A stretch of DNA of 64,000 bases from an uncultured Coriobacteriaceae bacterium (GCA_902801175.1 CADCHF010000020.1:1-64000), one strand, 5' to 3'. Numbered from the stretch's first letter, positions 42,830-53,862 are shown. A program made the numbers and translations. The notes: generated from the sequence alone by a model not told the origin.

Positions 42830-45520
42830 CTACTTTGCCTCCGCCCAGTTGGCGCCCACGCTCACGTCGGCAAGCAGCGGCACGCGAAGCTCGGCCACGC
42901 CCTCCATCGTCTCGCGCACCAGCTCCGAGAGCGCCTCGACTTCGGTCTCGGGCACCTCAAAGTCCAGTTCGTCGTGGATCTGCAGCACAAGCTTTGCCGC
43001 CAGCCCCTCCTCGCGAAGGCGCTTTGCAACGCGAATCATCGCAATCTTGATGATGTCGGCGGCGGTGCCCTGCATGGGATGGTTCATGGCCGTACGCTCG
43101 GCAAAGCTGCGCAGCTGGAAGTTGCGGTTGTCAATGTCCTTGGTGTGACGCTTGCGGCCATACAACGTGCTCACGTAGCCATTGCGCTTGGCAAAGGCCA
43201 CCTGCCCGTCGAGGAACGCGCGCACGCCAGGATAGGCCTCAAAGTAGCGGTCAATCATCCTCTGGGCCTCGGGCCTGCTAATCTTGAGCGAGCTGGCCAG
43301 GCCATACGCCTGCTGACCATACACGATACCAAAGTTAACTGCCTTTGCGCGGCTGCGGAGCTGCGGCGTCACCTCGTTTACCGGCACACCAAACACGCGG
43401 GCAGCCGTTGCCGCGTGAAAGTCCTCGCCCTCGTTGAACGCGGCCACCAAATGCTCGTCTGCCGAGAGGTGTGCCAGCAGGCGCAGCTCAATCTGTGAGT
43501 AGTCGCAGGCCAGAAAGACGCTGCCCTCGGGCACCGTGAAGGCCGTACGTACGCGATGTCCCAGCGCCGAGCGCGTGGGGATGTTCTGCAGGTTGGGCTC
43601 GGAGCTCGAGAGGCGCCCCGTTGCCGCAACGGTCTGGTTGAGCGAGGTGTGGATGCGCCCGTCTCCCCTAATGAGGTCGGGCAGAGCGTCGAGGTAGGTG
43701 CTCTTGATCTTGGCGCGCTCGCGGTATTCGAGCACGTCAGACACCAGTGGGTCACCAGAGAGGTCGGACAGCACCTTGGCGTTGGTCGAATAGAAGCCGG
43801 TGCGAGTCTTCTTGAGGCCCGTGGTGGGAAGCCCGCGCACGTCAAAGAGCACGTGAGAGAGCTGCTGCGGCGAGTCGATGTTGAACTTCTCCCCCGCTGC
43901 CTCGTAGATGCGGGCCACCATCTCGTCAATCTCGGCCCCAAGCTCCGCGGACTGCTCGCCCAAGATGGACGCCTCCGCATACAGGCCCGTACGCTCCATC
44001 TGGAGCAGGACCGGCAGCAGCGGCATCTCGATCCTCTCCATCAGCTTCGTGGACCCGTCCTTTTCCAGGGCGTCCACAAGCACCTGACGCAGGGCAAACG
44101 CACCAGCAGCCTCTATTGCCGCCGCGGGCAGCTCATCGGTAGGCTCGGGGAGCGACGTCTGCAGATAGTGCTCCACCAGGTCGGGCACGCCAAACGACGC
44201 CACGTTTACGTGGTCGGAATCGATGAGGTAGGCAGCCACGCCAACGTCAAAGATGCGGTCGGGCACGACCTCGGCCGGCTCATAGAGCGCGGGAAGCGAT
44301 GAGTCGGAGGGACAGCCCTCGTGCAGGATTGCCTTGACGTCACCCGCGACCAGGCGGCCCTCACGCACGATTCGAGCCAAAAGGGCAAGGGCGTCGTCGC
44401 CCTCAGCACGGGCGAGAGAGCCTCGCGTGGCAAACCAAAGTGCCACCGGTGCCGGCCCCTCGTCACCCAAGAGCAGGCTCATCTGCCCGCGACGCTTGGG
44501 AGCCTCGCGCACCTCCTTTGCCACGGCCACCCAGCCGCCGTTCACAATGGCAGCGCGCACCTCGTTGGTGTCCTCGATCACCTCAGGGATAGCAAACGTG
44601 GGCACCGCGGACTCTGCCGCGTCACCGCCTCCCAAGCGCACCAGACGCTTGGTCATGCCCGTAAAGCCCAGGGCACTAAAGGCGCTCACGACCTCGGCGG
44701 GGTCAAAGGTGGGGAACTTTGCGTCGGCCAGGTCAAGGTCAATGGGAGCGTCGGTGCGAATGGTAGCCACCTTGCGCGAGAGCAGCGCGTCGTCGATATG
44801 TGCGCGCAGGTTCTCGCCCATCTTGCCCTTGACCTCGTCGGCATGAGCAATGACCTCGTCGAGGCTGCCGTACTGCACGATGAGCTGCGATGCCTTCTTA
44901 GGGCCAATGCCCGGCACGCCGGGAATGTTGTCTGAGGTGTCGCCCTTAAGACCATAGAAGTCGGGCACGAGCGCGGGGGTGATGCCGTGGTAGAGGTCGT
45001 CAACGCTCTCGGGCGTCATGATGACCACGTCGGAGACGCCCTTCTTGGTGGAGACGATCTTTACGTTGTCGGTCGCCAGCTGGTACATGTCGCGGTCGCC
45101 GGTGAAGAGGTACATGTCGTAGCCGGCCGCCTCGCCGCGACGCGCCAGCGTTCCAAGAATGTCATCGCCTTCCCAACCCTCGAGCTCGGCCACGGGCACG
45201 TCAAGCGCACCAAGCAGCTCCTTGACCATGGGAAACTGCTCGTGAAGCGACGGATCCATGGGCGGGCGCTGAGCCTTGTACTGAGGCAGCATGTCCATGC
45301 GCACCTGCGGCTTGCCCTTGTCAAACGCGCAGATGACGCCATCGGGCTGGAAGGTCTCAACCAGCTTGATGAACATGTTGAAGAAGCCAAACAGCGCGTT
45401 GGTGGCACGGCCGTCCGGAGCGCTCATGGGCTGGCGGATGGCGTGGAACGCGCGGTGCATGAGCGAGTTTCCGTCGATGACGGCAATTGTGCGGCGCTCG
45501 GGGGCTGAGGTCTGGGGCAT
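42830..45520 (-). CDS. polA: DNA polymerase I
   Basis: Repair and Okazaki-fragment polymerase of 896 aa. N-terminal 5' nuclease ([15 protein letters not shown]; later [18 protein letters not shown]), a central 3'-5' exonuclease-like region, and the polymerase domain with motif [15 protein letters not shown], motif [20 protein letters not shown] and motif [13 protein letters not shown]. In the middle domain the DxE metal-binding signature is absent (the region reads [17 protein letters not shown]), so proofreading is probably lost, as in many Gram-positive enzymes. ATG at 45520 follows GAGAGG. Clear assignment. Confidence 0.97.
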   Translation of the reverse strand: MPQTSAPERRTIAVIDGNSLMHRAFHAIRQPMSAPDGRATNALFGFFNMFIKLVETFQPDGVICAFDKGKPQVRMDMLPQYKAQRPPMDPSLHEQFPMVKELLGALDVPVAELEGWEGDDILGTLARRGEAAGYDMYLFTGDRDMYQLATDNVKIVSTKKGVSDVVIMTPESVDDLYHGITPALVPDFYGLKGDTSDNIPGVPGIGPKKASQLIVQYGSLDEVIAHADEVKGKMGENLRAHIDDALLSRKVATIRTDAPIDLDLADAKFPTFDPAEVVSAFSALGFTGMTKRLVRLGGGDAAESAVPTFAIPEVIEDTNEVRAAIVNGGWVAVAKEVREAPKRRGQMSLLLGDEGPAPVALWFATRGSLARAEGDDALALLARIVREGRLVAGDVKAILHEGCPSDSSLPALYEPAEVVPDRIFDVGVAAYLIDSDHVNVASFGVPDLVEHYLQTSLPEPTDELPAAAIEAAGAFALRQVLVDALEKDGSTKLMERIEMPLLPVLLQMERTGLYAEASILGEQSAELGAEIDEMVARIYEAAGEKFNIDSPQQLSHVLFDVRGLPTTGLKKTRTGFYSTNAKVLSDLSGDPLVSDVLEYRERAKIKSTYLDALPDLIRGDGRIHTSLNQTVAATGRLSSSEPNLQNIPTRSALGHRVRTAFTVPEGSVFLACDYSQIELRLLAHLSADEHLVAAFNEGEDFHAATAARVFGVPVNEVTPQLRSRAKAVNFGIVYGQQAYGLASSLKISRPEAQRMIDRYFEAYPGVRAFLDGQVAFAKRNGYVSTLYGRKRHTKDIDNRNFQLRSFAERTAMNHPMQGTAADIIKIAMIRVAKRLREEGLAAKLVLQIHDELDFEVPETEVEALSELVRETMEGVAELRVPLLADVSVGANWAEAK

Positions 45521-45662
45521 GTGACGTCCTCTCGTGTTGGGTGCGCTCCATTGTACCGCGCGCCCCAGACATTGTTTGCACGAGAGGTCCGCGCGCGGGC
45601 TGCCAGCACGGGAACCCTAGAGGCTGGGGTGCGGGACAACATGCATGGCTGTCCCAAGTTGT

Positions 45663-45700
45663 AAAACATGCCGGAAGAGGGCCACCCCTTCCGGCATGTT
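45663..45700 (-). terminator. Terminator after the PspA-like gene
   Basis: On the minus strand 13-base perfect arms (45688-45700 and 45665-45677) with a 10-base loop are followed by TTTTAC. It lies about 35 bases after the PspA-like stop codon. Confidence 0.88.
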
Positions 45701-45732
45701 GGATCCGTACTTCTGGTACGAGGCTCGGCGCG

Positions 45733-46419
45733 CTACTCCTCGGCGGCGACCTGTGCCTTGAGGGCTGCAAGCGCGTCGTCCACGCTGCTTGCGGGCACCG
45801 TTGCCGCAGCCGCTTGCTGCGCCTTGCTCGCCCGCTCCAGCTCCGCAAAGGGATCCTCGAGCATGCGTTGCGCCTCGGCCTGGCCCTCTGCCTGGGCGAG
45901 CTGCCAGTCGGCGTCCTGCTCCTTGCGGTCAAGCTCACTGAGCCCGCTCGACATCTCCCCCGCCGCGCTCGTGGCCTTGGCCGCAGCCTCCTTGGCCTTG
46001 ATGCGCGCCGACTGGGCCTGAAGCTGGTTGATGCCATCCTCGATCTCGGCCACCTTGGCACGCATCTTGTTTGTGATTTCGTGCATCTGTTGGTAGATAT
46101 CCTGCTGAGCGGCAATGCGCTCCTTTGTGGTCTGCTCGCGCGAGAGTGCCGTACGGGCGTCAGCCTCGTTCCCAGCCAGAAGCGCCTTGCGAGCCACGTT
46201 GTGCCAGCGCTGCGCCTCGTTGACCAGCGTGTCAAGACGGTCGCGAGCCTGCGTCTCGCTCTCTACCAACGGCTCCAGCTCGCGTCGCAGGCTCGCATAG
46301 GTGACCATGGCATCGGCAATGGTCTGGTTGATGACCTTCTCGGCGTCCTCGTGACGCTCCACAAAGTCGCCCGCCTCGCTGCGAACAATCATGCGTATGC
46401 GGTCCATGATAGAGGCCAT
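45733..46419 (-). CDS. PspA/IM30-family protein
   Basis: Coiled-coil membrane-associated protein of 228 aa. The N-terminus DRIRMIVRSEAGDFVERHED and the long amphipathic helices (EKVINQTIADAMVTYASLRRE, then repeated Ala/Glu/Gln heptads to about residue 170) match PspA/IM30/Vipp1 proteins that stabilise membranes under stress. The C-terminal 50 residues are an Ala/Glu-rich tail. Start follows AAGGAGGG. It lies 36 bases behind the TPM-like gene and probably shares its transcript. Confidence 0.88.
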   Translation of the reverse strand: MASIMDRIRMIVRSEAGDFVERHEDAEKVINQTIADAMVTYASLRRELEPLVESETQARDRLDTLVNEAQRWHNVARKALLAGNEADARTALSREQTTKERIAAQQDIYQQMHEITNKMRAKVAEIEDGINQLQAQSARIKAKEAAAKATSAAGEMSSGLSELDRKEQDADWQLAQAEGQAEAQRMLEDPFAELERASKAQQAAAATVPASSVDDALAALKAQVAAEE

Positions 46420-46455
46420 GGCAAACCCTCCTTACGGCGCCCACGCGCACAGGTG

Positions 46456-47736
46456 CTAGTCAGAATCGCCCGATCCGTACTTCTGCTCAAACTGCTCGAG
46501 CTCCGAGAGAGTGCTGGAGTAGTCGGTCTCTCCAGCATCGGAAGAGCTAGAGGTAGTAGCGGCGGAAGAAGAGTCAGAGGTGTAGGTCACGGTCGGCACC
46601 GGCGGCCTCGAGGTGCCCAGCGGCGTCTCGGCCAGCTTGCGGGCCTCCTCGTACTCCTCCTTCTTGCGTTTGCTGGTACGGACGACGATCAGACCAATGA
46701 CCGCGGCGGCGGCAGTTGCGCACAGGGCAATGGTGACGGTGCGCCTGCGGCTGTTTGAGGTCTTGGTCGTCTCCTCGTAGTCAAACATGATGGTGTCGGC
46801 CGACTCCTCAAAGACCTTGGCAAAGTACTCGCTGTCGTCGAGGGATCCGTCGGTGTACCAGTAGTTGATCTCGTCGGCTATGATCTCGCGGGCCTCCTGG
46901 TCTATGACCGACTGTGCCTCGCGACCAGCAATGATGTAGTAGGCGTACTCGCTCTCGCTGTACTCGACAAAGGCCACCACCGTATGGCCACCGTCGTCAA
47001 ACTGCTCGTCGTAGATGGCGCTCGCCCACTCCTCGCCCTCTTCGTCGGTGAAGTCGGTCTTGCCATCGACGTCGGTTGCCACCACAAGGTAGGGCTGGGA
47101 GCCCGTCTTCTTGTAGAAGTACTTCAGCGCCTTGATAACGGTGTTTTCGCTATCGATCCAGTTGGCACGGTCGTCGAGCCAGTTGGGCGACTCATCGCAT
47201 GCGGAGTCGGGCAGCTTCTCGTGTGTGTGCGTCACCTGCTGCACGCTGCTGTTCTGGGAGCCACTATACGAGGTGCCAGACGGCCCCGAGCACGAATATC
47301 CCAGCACCGCCAGCAGGGCAGCGATGACAAGAAGCACCAGGAGCGTGGTGAGGCAACCGCCGCAGCCAATACCGCCACCTCCACCAGTGGCTCCGCCAGT
47401 GTATCCACCACCGCTGCCGCCGTAGAAAATGACCGGACGACTCCGGCGATAGCCACCATAGAAGGGCCTGGGACGAGGCGGCATGGGGGCGGGGCCACCG
47501 TAGGTAGGCCGCCCGCCGTAGCCGCCAATAGGACGGCTGGCATTGCGCGAGCTGCCAAAGCCACCGGGGTTGCCTCCACCGCGGTAGGTCCGGGAACTGC
47601 TTGAGAAGCTTCCGGCGCTGCGAGTGCTCGAGCTGAACGACCTGCTGCTTCCGCTTCCACCACGACCCGAAGTTGTACCACGGCTTGAGCTATGCGAGCT
47701 GCCGCCTCCGCCGCCACGGCCTCCCCCACGTCCCAT
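46456..47736 (-). CDS. Glycine-rich membrane protein with TPM-like domain
   Basis: Protein of about 426 aa. An N-terminal Gly/Ser/Arg low-complexity region (residues 1-115) leads to a membrane helix (LTTLLVLLVIAALLAVLGYS), an extracytoplasmic TPM-like domain (about 185-300, with QPYLVVATDVDGKT and HTVVAFVEYSESEYAYYIIAG), a second helix (VTIALCATAAAAVIGLIVV) and a Ser/Thr-rich cytoplasmic tail. ATG at 47736 is chosen because GGAGGTG lies 6 bases upstream; the frame is open 66 codons further but without a site. Paired with a PspA-like gene, a combination seen elsewhere in envelope-stress loci. Exact role unknown. Confidence 0.8.
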   Translation of the reverse strand: MGRGGGRGGGGGSSHSSSRGTTSGRGGSGSSRSFSSSTRSAGSFSSSSRTYRGGGNPGGFGSSRNASRPIGGYGGRPTYGGPAPMPPRPRPFYGGYRRSRPVIFYGGSGGGYTGGATGGGGGIGCGGCLTTLLVLLVIAALLAVLGYSCSGPSGTSYSGSQNSSVQQVTHTHEKLPDSACDESPNWLDDRANWIDSENTVIKALKYFYKKTGSQPYLVVATDVDGKTDFTDEEGEEWASAIYDEQFDDGGHTVVAFVEYSESEYAYYIIAGREAQSVIDQEAREIIADEINYWYTDGSLDDSEYFAKVFEESADTIMFDYEETTKTSNSRRRTVTIALCATAAAAVIGLIVVRTSKRKKEEYEEARKLAETPLGTSRPPVPTVTYTSDSSSAATTSSSSDAGETDYSSTLSELEQFEQKYGSGDSD

Positions 47737-48058
47737 AAGCGCACCTCCAGAATGAGAAAGTAACAGGGCATGACGTCTGCCCATCGAACTCATGATACCC
47801 GTTGGCTCGTTCGGTCTGTCGGAGGGCGTAAAAAAGGGCTGCTCACAGCTTCCTTTGTCCCCAAACGGCTCGCAATTTGCTCGATTGGCCCGGCACCGCT
47901 CATACGGTAACGAGTACGTTAAGGGTCTGCGCACATAATTTGCCCTTTATGGCACAGAAACAAACTACGGATAAGGTTTGGAACATGCCACAGAAGGCGC
48001 TACGTTTGATAACGTACGCTAAGACAACCATCACACGCCACCTTAGAGAGGCAACGTC

Positions 48059-50149
48059 ATGGCAAAAGACAAGGTAACCGCGGAGTGGGGCGAGCTGCTC
48101 TTTACCGACGCGGACATGCAGGAGCGCCTGCCAAAGCCCACATACACCGAGCTCATGCAGGTCATTAGAGATGGCAAGCCGCTCGACCTCGATATTGCAA
48201 ACGAGGTCGCGCACGCCATGAAGGAGTGGGCTCTCGAGAAGGGCGCCACGCACTTCACCCACTGGTTCCAGCCGCTCACGGGCATCACGAGCGAGAAGCA
48301 CGACAGCTTCCTCACACCCAAGGGCGACGGCAGCATCCTGATGGCCTTCTCGGGCAAGGAGCTGGTGCAAGGCGAGCCGGACGCCTCGAGCTTCCCCTCG
48401 GGCGGTCTGCGCGCAACCTTTGAGGCCCGCGGCTACACCGTGTGGGACCCCATGAGCCCCGTCTTCATCAAGGACGAGGTGCTCTGCATCCCCACCGCCT
48501 TCATCTCCTACACCGGCGAGGCGCTCGACAAGAAGACCCCGCTGCTGCGCAGCCAGGTGGCACTCGAGACCCAGGCCAAGCGCGTGCTTGCCCTCTTTGG
48601 TCGCGAGCCTCACCGCGTGACCACCACCATTGGCCCCGAGCAGGAGTACTTCCTCATTCGCGAGAAGGACTACCAGGCTAGGCCCGATCTTATTCTGTGC
48701 GGCCGCACGCTCTTTGGCGCCGAACCCTCAAAGGGCCAGGAGCTTGAGGAGCACTACTTTGGTGCCATTCGCCCCACCGTCAACGAGTTCATGAAGGAGC
48801 TCGACGACGAGCTGTGGAAGCTGGGCATTCCCGCCAAGACCAAGCACAACGAGGTGGCCCCCTGCCAGCACGAGCTTGCCCCCATTTTTGAGGACGGCTC
48901 CACCGCCATCGACGACAACCTGCTCACGATGGAGAAGATGAAGCTGCTGGCAAGCCATCATGGCCTTGTGTGCCTGCAGCACGAGAAGCCCTTTGAGTAC
49001 GTGAACGGCTCGGGCAAGCACGACAACTGGTCGCTTGCGGCCGATGGCAAGAACCTGCTGGAGCCCGGTCCTCACCCCGAGGACAACCTGCAGTTCCTCA
49101 CCTTCCTCTCGTTCCTCATTGCCGCCGTGGACGAGCACGCCGACCTGCTGCGCATGAGCGTGGCGAGCGCGGGCAACGACCATCGTCTTGGCGCCAACGA
49201 GGCCCCGCCGGCCGTGGTCTCGGTCTTTCTGGGCGACGCGCTCACCCCAGTGGTCGAGGCGCTCATCCACAAGGAGCGCGCCGAGGCGTCGGAAGCCGAG
49301 CGCATGGACCTTGGCGTGCCGCAGCTTCCCTCGGTCTTGCGGGACAACACCGACCGCAACCGCACAAGCCCCTTTGCCTTTACGGGCAACAAGTTTGAGT
49401 TCCGCATGCCAGGCGCACAACAGAACCTCTCTGACCCCAACGTGGTCATCAACACTGCCGTGGCCGAGCAGTGCGAGCGCTTCTGCGACTACGTGGCCGC
49501 CCGCTCCGATGAGGACTTCCTTACCGTTGCCATGCGCTTTGTGCGCCACACCTTCCGCGACCACCAGCGCATCATCTTTGACGGCAATGGCTACTCTGAC
49601 GAGTGGGAGGCCGAGGCCGAGCGTCGCGGGCTGGCCAACCTGCGCACCACGCCGGACGCACTCGGCGCGCTCGTGGACCCCGACAACATTGCACTGCTCG
49701 AGCGCTACGGCGTGCTCACCGAGCCCGAGTGCCACGCACGCTATGTGGCCAAGGCCGAGCAGTACGCCAAGCTCATCAACATCGAGGCCAACACGATGTG
49801 CCACATGACACGTCACATGTACATCCCCGCGCTCTCGGAGTACTCGGGCAACCTTGCGACCTCCGTTGCCACCAAGGCTGAGCTGGGTATTGTGAGTGCT
49901 GCGGAGAAGGAGATCATCCAGAGGATCACCCACGGCATCGACGAGACCTACCGCCTTACGGGAGAGCTCGAGGCAGCAGCCAAGAACGCTGGCAGCAAGA
50001 CCAACCCCACCGAGCAGGACGCCCTCTATCGCGACGAGGTCATCCCTGTGATGGCCGAGCTCCGCAGCGTGGTCGACGAGATGGAAACCATCTGCGGCGG
50101 CGACTACTGGCCCGTGCCCAGCTACAACGACATACTCTTTTACGTGTAA
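48059..50149 (+). CDS. glnN: Glutamine synthetase type III
   Basis: Assimilates ammonium into glutamine with ATP. The 696-aa length and motifs are typical for the dodecameric GSIII class: [13 protein letters not shown] and [13 protein letters not shown] near the N-terminus, [13 protein letters not shown] with a metal-binding Glu pair, [38 protein letters not shown], and [23 protein letters not shown] at 48059 follows AGAGAGG. It is divergent from the TPM-like gene; two similar short elements occur upstream (47908-47924 and 48010-48023). Confidence 0.96.
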   Translation: MAKDKVTAEWGELLFTDADMQERLPKPTYTELMQVIRDGKPLDLDIANEVAHAMKEWALEKGATHFTHWFQPLTGITSEKHDSFLTPKGDGSILMAFSGKELVQGEPDASSFPSGGLRATFEARGYTVWDPMSPVFIKDEVLCIPTAFISYTGEALDKKTPLLRSQVALETQAKRVLALFGREPHRVTTTIGPEQEYFLIREKDYQARPDLILCGRTLFGAEPSKGQELEEHYFGAIRPTVNEFMKELDDELWKLGIPAKTKHNEVAPCQHELAPIFEDGSTAIDDNLLTMEKMKLLASHHGLVCLQHEKPFEYVNGSGKHDNWSLAADGKNLLEPGPHPEDNLQFLTFLSFLIAAVDEHADLLRMSVASAGNDHRLGANEAPPAVVSVFLGDALTPVVEALIHKERAEASEAERMDLGVPQLPSVLRDNTDRNRTSPFAFTGNKFEFRMPGAQQNLSDPNVVINTAVAEQCERFCDYVAARSDEDFLTVAMRFVRHTFRDHQRIIFDGNGYSDEWEAEAERRGLANLRTTPDALGALVDPDNIALLERYGVLTEPECHARYVAKAEQYAKLINIEANTMCHMTRHMYIPALSEYSGNLATSVATKAELGIVSAAEKEIIQRITHGIDETYRLTGELEAAAKNAGSKTNPTEQDALYRDEVIPVMAELRSVVDEMETICGGDYWPVPSYNDILFYV

Positions 50150-50173
50150 CGCTGCGGCGCACTAGCTTTGTCT

Positions 50174-50201
50174 GCCCCTCTGGCCGTTCGGTTGGAGGGG
50201 C
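50174..50201 (+). terminator. Likely glutamine synthetase terminator
   Basis: Seven-base arms GCCCCTC (50174-50180) and GAGGGGC (50195-50201) followed by TATTCC, 25 bases after the stop codon. Weak T-tract. Confidence 0.5.
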
Positions 50202-50344
50202 TATTCCGTGGGCAGATTCGTCGCAATCGAGGCGCCACACATTGGCGCTTGTGGCAAGGGAGGCCCAACCGTCCGCTCGCTTTGCTGTGTGCGAGCCCCG
50301 CCGCTCGTGTAGAATTCTCTGGTTGGACTATGAGGGGAGGAATC

Positions 50345-51778
50345 ATGGCCGGCAAGCATAGCAAGGTTGCGCAGCCTAGCGCTGCCGAACGTCGCCATGC
50401 GGCCCCATCGACAACAATAGCCCTCTTTGCCTCATTCCTCTGTCTGCTCGTGCAGGAGCTGGGCATTCTCATTCCTTTGGGCGTAGCGTATCACCTCGGG
50501 CAGTCCGAGCTCTCGCAAACGCTCCAGGCCCTCTTTCCTGCAGCGCACATTGGCGCCATTCCTGCGACATGGCTGGGCATAGGGTGCTCAATAGCCGTGG
50601 CACGAGCCTATGGGTCCAGCGACGAGGACGCCCTCTCGGACAGCGTCCACACGGCAGTTGCGCTTTCCCTGATCTTTGGATTTCCGGCCTCTGTCCTTAC
50701 GACGCTTGTTGCCCAACCCACGCTTTCGCTCTTTTCCATTCCACCGCAACTTGCCACCGATGCGCTCGACTTTTGGTACCTGAGCTGCGGAGCAAGCTTT
50801 GTCTCGGTGGCATTCAACGTGCTGCTTGGCATCCAGCGCGCCGTTGGTCACAACCTTCTGTCGCTCGTGTGCTCGCTCGTTGCCGCGCTCGCTTCGGCCG
50901 TGCTCTCCATTGAGCTCACAGGCGCACTTGGCATGGGAGCCAAGGGTGCGGCGCTCGCACTGGCCGCTGGCCAGCTTGCGGGTGGTGCCCTTTGCCTTGC
51001 CATGCTTACCCGCAGCCGCAGGCCCTACCGTCTACGTCTGGCGCGGGTGCGAGTTGTGTGGAAGCAGTCCTCAAACATCCTCGCATGCTCTGCGAGCCTC
51101 GTGGCGCAGGCACTTGCCATCGCGGCCTTCCAGCTGCTCTCCCCCACCTTTGTCACCGATTTTGGCGAGGAGATGTGCGCAGCATGGGACCTTGTGCACT
51201 GGCTCGAGCTTGCCCTTGTGGTGGTGGCCAACGCCTTTGCCATAACCACTGCCACCTTTGTTGCACGGGCCTTTGGGTCAAGCTCCTACGACGAGATGCG
51301 CGGGGTGTCGCGACGCCTGCTTCTTTCGGGAATCGTGGCAATGGGAGCGCTCTCGGCAAGCGCCTGTATCCTAGCGCGCCAACTGGGCGAGCTCCTCGCC
51401 CTTGGCGCAAGCGTCACCGAGCTTGTGGCACTCATGGCACCGCTCACCTTGCCGTTTATGGTGCTCTACACGATCGTTGTTGTGATTGGGGCAGCGCTTC
51501 GTGGTGCCGACGTCAACATGCAGCCCACCGTCGCGTCCATAGCGGGACTCTCGATGGCACCGCTGATCTGGCTGGTTCTTGCCCTTCCGCGGCTGCACAC
51601 CATAGTGACCGTCGCCCTTGCACGGCCCATCACCTGGGGCGTCACAGCCGCAATCATGCTGGTGTACTACCGCCATGGACGTTGGCTCACCCTTGCCATG
51701 CGCAAGGCGCGTAAGGAACGAAACAGCAGGTCAAACAGGCGACGCAGGCGCTCACGCAACGCGCGCCACCGCGCATAG
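50345..51778 (+). CDS. MATE-family efflux transporter
   Basis: Multidrug and toxin extrusion-type transporter of 477 aa with about twelve hydrophobic segments beginning at residue 25 and a basic C-terminus (RKARKERNSRSNRRRRRSRN). It shows the internal two-fold pattern of MATE proteins: IGCSIAVARAYGSSDEDAL in the first half and TATFVARAFGSSSYDEMRGV at the matching place in the second. ATG at 50345 follows GGGGAGG; the longer ORF begins in the intergenic region. Substrate unknown. Confidence 0.88.
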   Translation: MAGKHSKVAQPSAAERRHAAPSTTIALFASFLCLLVQELGILIPLGVAYHLGQSELSQTLQALFPAAHIGAIPATWLGIGCSIAVARAYGSSDEDALSDSVHTAVALSLIFGFPASVLTTLVAQPTLSLFSIPPQLATDALDFWYLSCGASFVSVAFNVLLGIQRAVGHNLLSLVCSLVAALASAVLSIELTGALGMGAKGAALALAAGQLAGGALCLAMLTRSRRPYRLRLARVRVVWKQSSNILACSASLVAQALAIAAFQLLSPTFVTDFGEEMCAAWDLVHWLELALVVVANAFAITTATFVARAFGSSSYDEMRGVSRRLLLSGIVAMGALSASACILARQLGELLALGASVTELVALMAPLTLPFMVLYTIVVVIGAALRGADVNMQPTVASIAGLSMAPLIWLVLALPRLHTIVTVALARPITWGVTAAIMLVYYRHGRWLTLAMRKARKERNSRSNRRRRRSRNARHRA

Positions 51779-51810
51779 GGCTCCGCAGCCACAAGGCGCC
51801 CAAGCCAGCT

Positions 51811-51822
51811 CCCCCCCCCCCC
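51811..51822. repeat. Run of 12 C residues
   Basis: Homopolymer of 12 C in the 70-base gap between the MATE gene (+) and a small gene (-). Such tracts slip during replication. It lies after both stop codons and no promoter is near, so phase variation of a neighbouring gene is unlikely. Confidence 0.8.
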
Positions 51823-51848
51823 GAGCCGCGCCTCACCTTGAGTGCAGG

Positions 51849-52139
51849 CTAATCGCGCCCATGAGAGGTGAGGTGCCATCCGTGGCAATAGGGGCACCTG
51901 TAGTATGTGAGCCCACGCCTGCCCTGCTCCTCGCACCAGGCGATGGCCATCTCGGCGTCAACGCATGAGGCGTATCGGTTCTTGCGCTCGCAGGCTCGCT
52001 CGCGCCTGGCATCGTCGCGACGCTCGCGAATCTCGTCCTGCCGGCGCTCCTCGCGCCCATAAAGATCGTCCAGCCCGCCTAGCTGGGCCTTGAACTGCTC
52101 GATCTGCTTTGCGCGCGCAGAGCGCTTCTTGCTTCCCAC
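51849..52139 (-). CDS. Small basic protein with zinc-finger-like end, unknown function
   Basis: Protein of 96 aa, very rich in Arg/Glu (helix about residues 8-55) and ending with CPYCHGWHLTSHGRD, a possible C-x2-C-x3-H metal site. GTG at 52139 follows GAGGAGG. I cannot name the family. The Cys/His tail recalls small nucleic-acid-binding proteins in actinobacteria and phages. Confidence 0.6.
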   Translation of the reverse strand: MGSKKRSARAKQIEQFKAQLGGLDDLYGREERRQDEIRERRDDARRERACERKNRYASCVDAEMAIAWCEEQGRRGLTYYRCPYCHGWHLTSHGRD

Positions 52140-52184
52140 GTTATCGCCTCCTCACGCGCCTCGTGCTTGCCCTTATGGCAGGTG

Positions 52185-52751
52185 TTATCCCAGCAGGGCC
52201 TTGATCCCAATGCCCACAAGCACGGCCCCACCAACAACCTCGGCACGGTCGCCCAGCAGCATGCCCAATCGCTTGCCTATGGCCAGTGCCACCACACAGC
52301 ACACCGCTGTTGTGCAGCAGATGATGGTGGCCGACAAGAGGATGTTGACCGCCTGAGCGCGGAGGCTCACGCCAATTGCAAAGGCATCGATGGCCGTTGC
52401 AACCGCCTGAAAGAGCAGGACGCCCAAGGTTAGATGCGCGTCCTGCGCACGCTGCTCGCCATCCTCGGGGTGCATCAGGGCCTGCAGGCCCTCACGAATC
52501 ATGTTGCCGCCAATAAGACCCAAGATGATCATGGTCACTATTCCGGCATAGCGCTCAATGAGCGAAGCCGCCACGCCCGAGAGGAAGTATCCCAGCAGTG
52601 GCATGCCTCCCTGAAAGATGCCAAAGAAGAGGGGCATGAGCAGCAAGCGGCTACGGCGCTCGTTTACATACACAAAAGAGTTTGAGATGGTCACCGAAAA
52701 GGCATCGGCCGACAGCGCCAGCCCCAACAGCAGTATCTCTCCAAGGTCCAT
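52185..52751 (-). CDS. mntP: Manganese efflux pump MntP
   Basis: Inner-membrane exporter of 188 aa with six hydrophobic segments. The two conserved motifs with membrane-embedded aspartates are present: LGLALSADAFSVTISNS near the N-terminus and FQAVATAIDAFAIGVSL in the second half, together with IGGNMIREG and VVGGAVLVGIGIKALLG. Start follows GGAG. No manganese riboswitch was recognised upstream. Confidence 0.9.
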   Translation of the reverse strand: MDLGEILLLGLALSADAFSVTISNSFVYVNERRSRLLLMPLFFGIFQGGMPLLGYFLSGVAASLIERYAGIVTMIILGLIGGNMIREGLQALMHPEDGEQRAQDAHLTLGVLLFQAVATAIDAFAIGVSLRAQAVNILLSATIICCTTAVCCVVALAIGKRLGMLLGDRAEVVGGAVLVGIGIKALLG

Positions 52752-52938
52752 GCAAACTCCAACTCGCCCTTAGACTCGCTCCCCTTTGGAGCACAGACAG
52801 TAAACGTCCTGAAGCATAGAGTGTACTCTAAGATGTTTGCCGTTCGCGAAGCGCCCGCAATGCGCTACTCTTTTACCTGCAATGCACACCATAAAGCCAA
52901 TGGCTTTTACGCACCATGCAAGTATGGGAGGACACAAG

Positions 52939-53862
52939 ATGCCTGCCATTATTACCCATCATCTCTTTGGTGAGGACGCTGCCAAGCGGCTGCCCTCGCA
53001 CATAACGTTTTCGCAAGAGGAGCTTTTGGCGTTTCTCCTTGGCAACCAGGGTCCTGACCCACTGTTTTTCTGCTTTACCGCGCCACCCAAGGCGATTTTG
53101 ACCTGCCACGAGTTTGCGGCAAGGATGCACAGCGAAAAGGAGCTAGATGCGCTGCTGTGCGTTCGCGATGCCGTAAGGAGCCTGCCCGTCGCCGACCAGG
53201 GCATTGGCCATGCCTTTGCGCTGGGGCTCTTGGCACACTACCTGCTCGACAGCGAGGCGCACGCCTTCATTTTTGCCCAGGAGCAGGCCATTTGCGATGC
53301 CGGCGTTGGTCTTGAGGACGCACATGCCCAGGTGCACGCCCTCATTGAGAGCGAGCTTGACACCTGGATGCTGTGGAGCGCTCGCCAGCAGACCGTGGAC
53401 GACGCGCCGGCATGGGCAGACCTCGCCCGCACCGAGCGTGTAAGCAGGGTTGGTGGAACCCTCATTTCGCAGATTGCCTGGCAGGTCTTTGGCATGAGGA
53501 TTGGCCCGGACCGCTATGAGGGCTGCCTGCACGACTACGAGCTGGTCTACCGCGCGATTGACCCCACGGGCACTCGCCGCAACCGGCTCATTGCCAGAGC
53601 CGAGCGCCTTGGCGCACGCTACTCGATCCTTGACGCCCTCTCGCACACCAACCAGGTGAAGGAGGCGAGCCCGGCAGCAAACCTTGAGTGCAAGCCTTGG
53701 GTCGACGCCCTCACCGGCGAGGAGCACCACACGAGCTTCCCCGACGTCTTCTACGACACGCTGGACATGTGGGAAGACCTTGTCGAGGCCTTTGAGGGTC
53801 AACAGGACGACGCCCTGAAGGAGCTCGTCGTTCGCCGTTACAACGGGTCTCCCTTGGACTAG
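52939..53862 (+). CDS. Zinc-dependent phospholipase C-like protein (PF00882 type)
   Basis: Protein of 307 aa resembling the zinc-dependent phospholipase C group common in Firmicutes and Coriobacteria. Seen: PAIITHHLFGEDAAKRL at the start, LLGNQGPDPLFFCF, then a His/Asp-rich segment GIGHAFALGLLAHYLLDSEAHAFIF that supplies likely zinc ligands, and ALSHTNQVKEASPAANLECK near the end. No signal peptide is visible, so catalysis on lipids outside the cell is doubtful. ATG at 52939 follows GGGAGG. Confidence 0.8.
   Translation: MPAIITHHLFGEDAAKRLPSHITFSQEELLAFLLGNQGPDPLFFCFTAPPKAILTCHEFAARMHSEKELDALLCVRDAVRSLPVADQGIGHAFALGLLAHYLLDSEAHAFIFAQEQAICDAGVGLEDAHAQVHALIESELDTWMLWSARQQTVDDAPAWADLARTERVSRVGGTLISQIAWQVFGMRIGPDRYEGCLHDYELVYRAIDPTGTRRNRLIARAERLGARYSILDALSHTNQVKEASPAANLECKPWVDALTGEEHHTSFPDVFYDTLDMWEDLVEAFEGQQDDALKELVVRRYNGSPLD

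Noticed and set aside
48728-49933. Minus-strand ORF of 401 codons within glutamine synthetase
   Set aside because: Antisense shadow of a highly conserved enzyme; no motif or start site supports it.
51811-51822. Poly-C tract as a phase-variation switch
   Set aside because: It lies downstream of both neighbouring stop codons and far from any start, so slippage would not alter a reading frame or an obvious promoter.
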